A stretch of DNA of 22,934 nucleotides from Brevundimonas sp. UBA5936 (lineage in GTDB: Bacteria > Pseudomonadota > Alphaproteobacteria > Caulobacterales > Caulobacteraceae): positions 1 to 22,934 of the forward strand of contig DJDA01000110.1 of NCBI GenBank assembly GCA_002430835.1, read 5' to 3'. A program made the position numbers and the translations under genes. The notes under the pieces were generated by a model. That model was not told the DNA's origin. It saw nothing but the letters and a program-made list of their open reading frames with translations, and did not search any database. Below, in pieces: positions 17,631 to 22,934 of this stretch (positions are counted from its first letter, which is position 1; every line of letters starts with the position of its first letter).

Positions 17631-19076
17631 TTATCCGTGATGGGCCGCGACGGTCTTGAGGGCTGTGAAGGCGTAGAGCGCCTCGAACCCCTTCTCGCGA
17701 CCGTGGCCCGACCTGCTGACGCCGCCGAAGGGCAGTTCGACCCCGCCCGCCGCGCCGTAGTTGTTGATGAAGACCTGTCCGGCCCGCAGCCGTTTCGCCA
17801 GCCGCATCTGTCGCCCGCCGTCGGCGGTCCAGACGCCTGCGACCAGGCCGTAATCGGTGCCGTTGGCGATGGCGACCGCCTCGTCTTCCGTCTCGAACGG
17901 GATGACGACGACGGCGGGGCCGAAGATTTCCTGCTGCGCCAGCGGATGATCGGGCGCGACATTGGCGAACAGGGTGGGCGCGACATAGGCGCCGCCGGGC
18001 GGCAGGTCGCTCAGCGTCGCCTGAGCCACGATCAGGCCGTCGGCGTGGCCCTTGTCGATGAAGCCTTCGACCATGGCCTGCTGCTTCTTCGACACCAGCG
18101 GGCCGACGTCGCGGTCGTCCATGGCGGGGCCGACGGTCAGGGCGGCGAAGCGTTCGCTCATGCGGCGTACGACCTCGTCATAGACGCCGCGCTGGACCAG
18201 CACGCGCGATCCGGCCGAGCAGGTCTGGCCTGCGTTCTGAACGCCCGCATTGACGAGGAAGGGCAGGGCCTTGTCCAGATCGGCGTCGTCGAACACGACT
18301 TGCGGCGACTTGCCGCCCAACTCCAGCGTCACCGGCACGGCGTTCAGCGCCGCCGCCTGTTGGATGGCGACGCCCACTCCGGTCGAGCCGGTGAAGGACA
18401 GGTGGTTGATCCCTGGATGGGCGGCCAGCGCGGCGCCCGCTTCGGCCCCTGTGCCGGTCACGACGTTCAAGACGCCTGCGGGCAGGCCGCAATCGGCGGC
18501 CACATGGGCGAAGGCGAGGGCGGTCAGAGAGGCTTGCTCGGCGGGCTTCAGCACCACGGCGTTGCCGACGCACAGGGCCGCCACGACCGAGCGGCCGATG
18601 ATCTGCATCGGATAGTTCCAGGGGATGATGTGCCCCGTCACCCCGTGCGGCTCGCGCAGGGTGTAGACGGTGTAGCCGTCCTGAAAGGGAATGGTCTCGC
18701 CGTGCAGCTTGTCGGCCGCGCCCGCATAGAATTCGAGGTAGCGGGCCAGGGCGATCACGTCGTTGCGGGCCTGCTTCAGGGGCTTGCCGACGTCCAGCGC
18801 CTCAAGCTCGGCCAGTAGGTCGATGCGGGCTTCGACCTCGCGTCCCATGCGGGCCAGGATGCGGCCGCGCTCGACCGCCGTCATGCGGCCCCAGTCTCCG
18901 TCGAAGGCAGAGCGCGCGGCGCGGACGGCGGCGTCCACGTCGGCGGCGGTCCCGGCGGCCAGAGCGTCCATGATCTCGCCCGTCGACGGGTTCTCGATCG
19001 GCAGGGTCGCGTCGCCGCCTGCGGGACGCCAGACGCCGCCTATGAAGACCTTATCCGTGGGGAAGGGCGCGACCAT
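17631..19076 (-). CDS. NAD(P)-dependent aldehyde dehydrogenase; candidate 4-dehydropantoate dehydrogenase
   Basis: This 481-residue aldehyde dehydrogenase has all catalytic residues: Asn154 (PWNYP), Lys177 (LKPAE), general base Glu252 (LELGGKSP), nucleophile Cys286 (GQTCSAG) and Glu383 (EIFGP). It resembles broad betaine-aldehyde-type enzymes rather than CoA-acylating MmsA. The ATG at 19076 opens into the family's usual N-terminus (VFIGGVWRPAG follows within 20 residues). GTG at 19136 would add 20 residues; neither start has a strong ribosome-binding site. It is the first gene of the unit ALDH-SDR-LeuB-like-M20-XRE. In the pantothenate model it would oxidise 4-dehydropantoate to 3,3-dimethylmalate. 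Other aldehydes, including malonate semialdehyde from the transaminase, are possible. Confidence 0.9.
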   Translation of the reverse strand: MVAPFPTDKVFIGGVWRPAGGDATLPIENPSTGEIMDALAAGTAADVDAAVRAARSAFDGDWGRMTAVERGRILARMGREVEARIDLLAELEALDVGKPLKQARNDVIALARYLEFYAGAADKLHGETIPFQDGYTVYTLREPHGVTGHIIPWNYPMQIIGRSVVAALCVGNAVVLKPAEQASLTALAFAHVAADCGLPAGVLNVVTGTGAEAGAALAAHPGINHLSFTGSTGVGVAIQQAAALNAVPVTLELGGKSPQVVFDDADLDKALPFLVNAGVQNAGQTCSAGSRVLVQRGVYDEVVRRMSERFAALTVGPAMDDRDVGPLVSKKQQAMVEGFIDKGHADGLIVAQATLSDLPPGGAYVAPTLFANVAPDHPLAQQEIFGPAVVVIPFETEDEAVAIANGTDYGLVAGVWTADGGRQMRLAKRLRAGQVFINNYGAAGGVELPFGGVSRSGHGREKGFEALYAFTALKTVAAHHG

Positions 19077-19201
19077 GTCGTTAGGCTCACTGTGAAGGCG
19101 ATCCCCCTCTGGTTCGCCGTCCAGGATAGTGGGCACGATAACGGATCAGGCGCCAAGCCCTTTATGGTTTTGGCCTAAGTCACTGATTTTGTGTTCTGAG
19201 T

Positions 19202-19217
19202 GCTCAATAAAATGAGC
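19202..19217. promoter_or_regulatory. Palindrome upstream of the aldehyde dehydrogenase operon
   Basis: GCTCA-ATAAAA-TGAGC is a perfect 5-bp-arm inverted repeat in an AT-rich patch of the gap (19077-19252) before the ALDH operon. An imperfect CACT-N14-AGTG repeat lies next to it (about 19181-19202). On the minus strand a TTGAGC element overlaps it and could be a -35, but I see no good -10 at 17 nt. It is a candidate operator for the operon's regulator. The rest of this gap shows nothing else. Confidence 0.35.
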
Positions 19218-19252
19218 GTTTGACGCTGGGGCAAGCAGGCGCGGGCGTCTTT

Positions 19253-19732
19253 TCACGCGGCGGTTGCGGGCTCCAGCAGCAGGGCCATGATCTCGGCGCC
19301 CAGCATCATGTCCGAGACGGGGCCGAAACGGCGCATCCGCATCCGGCCCAGCCGGTCGACCAGCACCAGACTGGGCGTACCCTGGAGATTGAAGGCGGTC
19401 ATGGTGCGCGGCGCCGTCGTATCGGCCGAGGGCGCGTCGACGGCGACCGGGAAACGGCAGCCGTGCTCGGCCAGCCATTTGGTCAGGCCCGCGCGGTCGG
19501 ACTGCTGGTCGTGATGCTCGAACACGCTGTGGACGCCCAGGACGGCGACCTCGCCGGAGGTGAAGGTCTCGGCCACGCGCCGGGCCTGGGGCAGGGCGTA
19601 GTGGGAGCAGCCGGGGCAGAGGCGCTGCAGGAAGGCGATGCAGACGACCTTGCCGCGCAGGTCTTCCAGGCGCACGGGCTCGGGCGTGTTCAGCCATTCC
19701 ACGGCGTCGATCGGGGGCGCGAGACGATGCAT
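19253..19732 (-). CDS. Thioredoxin-fold redoxin (TlpA/AhpC-like), cytoplasmic
   Basis: This 159-residue thioredoxin-fold protein has a CPGC redox pair (Cys39, Cys42) after the first strand (VVCIAFLQRLCPGC) and the cis-proline segment GTPSLVLVD (118-126). Between these, a TlpA/redoxin-like insert (VLGVHSVFEHHDQQSDR) precedes a strand with PVAVD. No signal peptide or lipobox is visible, so it should be cytoplasmic, unlike most TlpA proteins. The ATG at 19732 has AGGAG 7 nt upstream. The frame stays open much further upstream, but that part crosses the tRNA gene on the same strand and is not coding. It starts 31 nt downstream of tRNA-Cys and may be cotranscribed with it. Role: general thiol/disulfide or peroxide chemistry; partner unknown. 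Confidence 0.85.
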   Translation of the reverse strand: MHRLAPPIDAVEWLNTPEPVRLEDLRGKVVCIAFLQRLCPGCSHYALPQARRVAETFTSGEVAVLGVHSVFEHHDQQSDRAGLTKWLAEHGCRFPVAVDAPSADTTAPRTMTAFNLQGTPSLVLVDRLGRMRMRRFGPVSDMMLGAEIMALLLEPATAA

Positions 19733-19763
19733 AGGACGGCTCCTGAAAGGCAGGGCGTCCCGA

Positions 19764-19837
19764 TGGAGGCCGGACCTGGAATCGAACCAGGCTGGACGGA
19801 TATGCACTCCGCCGCGTAACCGCTCCGCCATCCGGCC
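19764..19837 (-). tRNA. tRNA-Cys(GCA)
   Basis: The 74-nt gene includes an encoded CCA. The acceptor stem is GGCCGGA/TCCGGCC (7 of 7 paired) with discriminator U73, as expected for cysteine. The D-stem is GCG/CGC with loop GAGCGGTTA, the anticodon stem is GCGGA/TCCGT, and the T-arm is CCTGG-TTCGATT-CCAGG. The anticodon GCA (plus-strand 19803-19805) follows U33. Two loop bases are odd: position 32 is G and position 37 is U, where a pyrimidine and a purine are usual. The flanks form an 11-bp inverted repeat around the gene (see findings). Confidence 0.9.
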
Positions 19838-19902
19838 ATCGGGACGAGGCGTTTGGATAGCAGTCGTCGCCGGGGGCCGCCTGGGCCGGTTGCGGATTAG
19901 AA

Positions 19903-19924
19903 GGGGCGCCGGTCGCAGCGCCCC
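19903..19924 (-). terminator. GC-rich hairpin downstream of the permease gene
   Basis: A perfect 7-bp stem (GGGGCGC / GCGCCCC, 8-nt loop) begins about 11 nt after the permease stop codon. On the minus strand it is followed by TTCTAAT, a weak T-tract. It may partly end permease transcription before the tRNA. The rest of the 19847-19935 gap shows no clear element. Confidence 0.4.
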
Positions 19925-19935
19925 CTCTATAGGGA

Positions 19936-21363
19936 TCAGTCGGCGGCGGCCTGTTCGGCTTCTTTGGCCTCGCGGCGGGCGACGCTGAAGCGACGGCCGT
20001 AGAGCAGATAGGCGCCGACGCCGATCACGTTCCAGATCAGGAACCACAGCTGCGTCTTCTGCGGCAGGCTGGCCAGCAGATACAGGCAGCCCGCGATGGC
20101 GATCGGGCCGATGATCCAGGCCAGCGGCGTGCGGAAGCCGCGCGGCAGTTCCGGCGAGCGACGACGCAGGATCAGCATGCACAGCGCCACGGAGCTGAAG
20201 GCCACCAGCGTCCCGGCGTTGGCCAGGGCGACGATCTCGCCCAGGGGGAAGAACAGGGCGATGGTGCCGACGACGGCGACGGTGAAGGCGGTGATGCGCA
20301 GGGGCGCGCCCTTGGCCGACAGTTGCGACAGGCCGCGCGGGAGCAGGCCGTCGCGCGCCATGACGAAGAAGATGCGGCTCTGGCCGTAGAAGAAGGCCAG
20401 GATGACGGTCGGCAGCGTCAGCACCGCCGTGACGGCCAAGAAGTGGGCGGCGCCGGGCTGGCCGATCTCGCGCAGGATCAGGGCCAGCGGCTCGGGGCTG
20501 TTGGCGAACAGGGTGAAGGGCGCGGCGCCCAGGGCGGCCGTGGCGATGACGGTGTAGATGGCGGCGCAGACCAGCATGGAGCCGACGATGCCGATGGCCA
20601 GGTCGCGCTTGGGATTACGGGTCTCCTCGGCCGCCGTGGCGATGGCGTCGAAACCGTAGAAGGCCGAGAAGATGATGGCGGCGGCGGCCATGATGCCGCG
20701 CTCGACCCCGTCCTCGCCCATGGTGCGGCCGAAGCCGTAGGGGCTGAACGGCTCCAGATTGGCGCCGTTGAAGTGGGGCAGGGCGAACCAGACGAACAGC
20801 ACCAGGGCCGACAGCTTCACGACCACCAGGGCCAGGTTCAGCGTGGCGCTCTTGCGGGTGCCGATGATCAGCATTCCGGCGATGACCAGGATGATGAACA
20901 GGGCCGGGACGTTGGCCACGCCGCCCGCGTGCGGGCCCTGCATCAGGGCCATGGGCAGGCCCAGCCAGTCGTGCAGCAGGGGCGCGGCATAGCCGGACCA
21001 GCTGACCGCCACGGCGCTGACCACGAGGCTGTACTCCAGGATCAGGCTCCAGCCGATGATCCAGGCGACGACCTCGCCGATGACGACGTAGTTGTAGGTA
21101 TAGGCGCTGCCTGAGGCGGGGATGGTCGATGCCATCTCGGCATAGGCCAGGGCGGCGCAGGCGCAGACGAAGCCCGCGATCAGGAAGGACAGCAGAACGG
21201 CCGGGCCGGCCTTGTCCGCGCCGATGCCGATCAGGGTCAGGATGCCGGTGCCGACGATGGCGCCCACGCCCATGGCCATCAGGTGCGGCCAGCTGAGGCT
21301 GCGAGCCAGGCTGCGTTCCTGCGCGTTGACAGTGATGCGCTTACGCACGTTCCAGCCGCCCAT
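19936..21363 (-). CDS. APC-superfamily amino acid permease
   Basis: This 475-residue inner-membrane transporter of the amino acid/polyamine/organocation superfamily is mostly hydrophobic, with about 12 predicted membrane helices. It opens with the conserved glycine-rich helix 1 motif GVGAIVGTGILTLIG after a short basic cytoplasmic tail (VRKRITVNAQERSLARSLS). Further family marks are EMASTIPASGSAYTYNYVVIGE in helix 3 and FSAFYGFDAIATAAEETRNPKRD in helix 6 and the loop after it. The sequence resembles cationic or general amino acid permeases (YfnA/CAT type). The ATG at 21363 is chosen because it directly precedes the conserved part; the frame runs 53 codons further upstream without family features. 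Only a weak ribosome-binding site is seen. The substrate is not predictable. It faces the plus-strand lipoprotein gene across a 327-bp divergent region. Confidence 0.88.
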   Translation of the reverse strand: MGGWNVRKRITVNAQERSLARSLSWPHLMAMGVGAIVGTGILTLIGIGADKAGPAVLLSFLIAGFVCACAALAYAEMASTIPASGSAYTYNYVVIGEVVAWIIGWSLILEYSLVVSAVAVSWSGYAAPLLHDWLGLPMALMQGPHAGGVANVPALFIILVIAGMLIIGTRKSATLNLALVVVKLSALVLFVWFALPHFNGANLEPFSPYGFGRTMGEDGVERGIMAAAAIIFSAFYGFDAIATAAEETRNPKRDLAIGIVGSMLVCAAIYTVIATAALGAAPFTLFANSPEPLALILREIGQPGAAHFLAVTAVLTLPTVILAFFYGQSRIFFVMARDGLLPRGLSQLSAKGAPLRITAFTVAVVGTIALFFPLGEIVALANAGTLVAFSSVALCMLILRRRSPELPRGFRTPLAWIIGPIAIAGCLYLLASLPQKTQLWFLIWNVIGVGAYLLYGRRFSVARREAKEAEQAAAD

Positions 21364-21500
21364 TCGGTGTCTCGTCTTCTTGTGTGTCGGGACCGGCGGG
21401 AAGACCGGCGCGCTGTGTTGCGCCAGACGCGCCCTGGATACAAGCGTCACGCGGAACTCAAGGCGCGGCTTTGAGGCGCGGAGGCATGGGGCGCCTATCT

Positions 21501-21646
21501 CCGTCACCGGACATTTTGTCACTCAAGCGGCGACAAAACGGCAAGAAACCTAAGCCGATCCGTCACTGAAGCGCGCAAGCTTCGGAAACAGCAGCCGCTA
21601 TCCATGCCGCCGAGGCAGGAGGGAAGCAGGGCCATCCGTGACGGAT
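21501..21646. promoter_or_regulatory. Divergent regulatory region with repeated CCGTCAC and inverted repeats
   Basis: The 327-bp gap between the permease and the lipoprotein gene has no credible gene but holds several ordered motifs. CCGTCAC occurs at 21501-21507, 21560-21566 and (minus strand) 21638-21644; the last is inside the 13-bp palindrome ATCCGTGACGGAT (21634-21646). TTTTGTC/GACAAAA forms a 7-bp-arm inverted repeat (21514-21520 / 21532-21538), and GAAGC/GCTTC a small one at 21568-21583. These look like binding sites serving one or both divergent genes. No sigma70 -35/-10 pair is convincing. Confidence 0.35.
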
Positions 21647-21690
21647 AGGCCGCCCACTGTCGCATCTTTTGACCAGACCGGTGGATGACG

Positions 21691-22934
21691 ATGAACAGCA
21701 GCTTCAAGACCATGCTCGCCGTGGCGGCCAGCGCGCTCGCCCTGGCGGCCTGCGGCGGATCGGCCGAGGTGGCCTCGCCCGGCGAAGGCGACTTCGGCAA
21801 TGGCAACGGGAACGGCAACGGCAATGGGAACGGCAATGGCGGCAACGGCCAGGCCGCGGCTGACTGCCCGACCGGCTTCGCCAACGTCGGCACCATGGCC
21901 AACGGCACGCTGCGCAATTGCCAGCTGCCGCAACAGATCAACGGCGCGCTGACCGTGCCGCTGCGCGCCGGCACCATCTATTCCATCTCGGGCCGCACGG
22001 CCGTCGGCACGGACGGCGGCGTCGACGCCTCGGCCAACACCGGCACGCAGGGCATTCTGACGGTGGAAGCGGGCGTGACCATCTTCGCCTCGGGCGGCGG
22101 CGACTACCTGCTGGTCAACCGCGGCTCGCAGATCTACGCCGAAGGCACGGCCTCGCAGCCGATCGTCTTCACCAGCCGCCAGAATGTCGAAGGCGCGACG
22201 ACCGAGAACTCGCACGGTCAGTGGGGCGGCATCGTCATCGCCGGTCGCGCGCCCCAGGCCAACTGCCAACTGACCGCGCCTGTCACCTGCACCGGCCAGG
22301 TGGAAGGCACCAACGCCTTCTACGGCGGCGGCAACGTCAACGACAACTCGGGCCGTCTGCGCTACGTCCAGATCCGTTACTCGGGTTTTGAAATCTCGAC
22401 CGGCAACGAACTGCAGGCCCTGACCCTGGCCGGCGTCGGCGCGGGCACGACCATCGAATACGTCCAGTCCTACAACTCGTCGGACGACGGCATCGAAATC
22501 TTCGGCGGCAACGTCAACCTGAAGCGCATCGTCATCAACGGCGCCGACGACGACGCCTTCGACACCGACACGGGCTGGCGCGGCGGCGCCCAGTTCGGCA
22601 TCGTGACCCAGCGCGCCCCGAACGCGACCAGCCGCTCGGCCGGTTTCGAGTTCTCGGCGGCTCCGGCCTCGACGCCGCTGGCCCAGCGCTACAACTCGCA
22701 ACCCAAGATCGCCAACTGGACGATGGTGGGCCGCAACTCGCCGACCGACGCCCACACCGTCGCCCACTTCGACACGGGCACGAAGGCGACCGTGGTCAAC
22801 TCGGTCTTCACCAGCGCCGCCGGTTCGCTGGCCGGTTGCCTGGACATCGCCGACGCCGACACGGCCAGCGTGAACCCGGTGTTCAACTCGGTCTTCATGT
22901 CCTGCGGCATCTCCTACCGCGCCAGCGGCGCCGC
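21691..22934 (+). CDS. Right-handed beta-helix surface/periplasmic lipoprotein (partial, runs off window)
   Basis: The open frame of 414 codons continues past the window end. The N-terminus is a lipoprotein signal (FKTMLAVAASALALAAC) with lipobox LAAC and Cys21. It is followed by a low-complexity Gly-Asn tract (residues 36-52), then a long Gly/Asn/Thr/Ser-rich region with repeated short beta-strands (ILTVEAGVTIFASGG, IYAEGTASQPIVFTS, GQWGGIVIAGRAP, TIEYVQSYNSSDDGIEIFGG). This pattern is that of a right-handed parallel beta-helix. The ATG at 21691 is preferred because GGTGG lies 6 nt upstream; ATG at 21685 is too close to it. It is the only plus-strand gene. Such proteins are usually exported and envelope-anchored, often binding or cleaving polysaccharide, but no catalytic site is identified, so no function is assigned. 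Confidence 0.85.
   Translation, partial: MNSSFKTMLAVAASALALAACGGSAEVASPGEGDFGNGNGNGNGNGNGNGGNGQAAADCPTGFANVGTMANGTLRNCQLPQQINGALTVPLRAGTIYSISGRTAVGTDGGVDASANTGTQGILTVEAGVTIFASGGGDYLLVNRGSQIYAEGTASQPIVFTSRQNVEGATTENSHGQWGGIVIAGRAPQANCQLTAPVTCTGQVEGTNAFYGGGNVNDNSGRLRYVQIRYSGFEISTGNELQALTLAGVGAGTTIEYVQSYNSSDDGIEIFGGNVNLKRIVINGADDDAFDTDTGWRGGAQFGIVTQRAPNATSRSAGFEFSAAPASTPLAQRYNSQPKIANWTMVGRNSPTDAHTVAHFDTGTKATVVNSVFTSAAGSLAGCLDIADADTASVNPVFNSVFMSCGISYRASGA
21796..21846 (+). repeat. Hexanucleotide (Gly-Asn) repeat tract
   Basis: Seven consecutive 6-bp units (GGCAAT, GGCAAC, GGGAAC and variants) plus GGC and one more unit encode a Gly-Asn linker just after the lipidated N-terminus. Because the unit is 6 bp, slippage would change linker length without shifting the frame. 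Confidence 0.85.

Noticed and set aside
19733..20182. N-terminal extension of the redoxin
   Set aside because: It would translate through the tRNA-Cys gene and the permease end; the internal ATG has a strong ribosome-binding site.
21384..21569. Possible small plus-strand protein in the divergent region
   Set aside because: No ribosome-binding site, no family features, Arg/Pro-rich composition, and it overlaps the inverted repeats.
21598..22767. 389-codon minus-strand frame opposite the lipoprotein gene
   Set aside because: The plus-strand frame has a lipoprotein signal, a ribosome-binding site and beta-helix repeats; the minus frame has none.

Overview
The window comes from a high-GC, Gram-negative alphaproteobacterium. 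The paired TonB-dependent receptors, the beta-helix lipoprotein and the general codon use suggest the Caulobacterales (Brevundimonas or Caulobacter-like), but this is inferred from style because no rRNA marker is present. Almost everything lies on the minus strand. Only the last gene, a partial lipoprotein gene, is on the plus strand.

Layout in transcription order (right to left). 21363-19936 encodes an APC amino-acid permease. A tRNA-Cys (19837-19764) follows, and 31 nt after it starts a small cytoplasmic thioredoxin-fold protein. Next is a tight five-gene unit (about 19136-13885): aldehyde dehydrogenase, short-chain dehydrogenase, a LeuB-like decarboxylating hydroxyacid dehydrogenase, an M20 metallo-amidohydrolase and an XRE-cupin regulator. 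A regulatory gap with a promoter-like element, a palindrome and an intrinsic terminator leads to TonB receptor A, a beta-alanine:pyruvate-type omega-transaminase and TonB receptor B. After these come two exported phosphatases (PhoD type and class A acid phosphatase). Last is a peptide-type ABC importer packed into three genes: a binding protein fused to a permease, a second permease, and a double ATPase. To the right, a 327-bp divergent region separates the permease from the partial lipoprotein gene.

Main hypothesis. The amidohydrolase, primary-alcohol-type dehydrogenase, aldehyde dehydrogenase, LeuB-like oxidative decarboxylase and beta-alanine:pyruvate transaminase match, step for step, the classical bacterial pantothenate degradation route: pantothenate to pantoate plus beta-alanine; pantoate to 4-dehydropantoate to 3,3-dimethylmalate to 2-oxoisovalerate; beta-alanine to malonate semialdehyde. 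With a dedicated regulator and two TonB receptors, 7692-19136 could be a self-contained system for using pantothenate or a related pantoyl amide. The enzyme families are read from the sequence. The substrate assignment is inference.

Other notable items are the binding-protein/permease fusion, a possible roughly 90-nt RNA or attenuating leader before receptor A, and a tRNA-Cys with unusual anticodon-loop bases and a precursor able to form a long extra helix.
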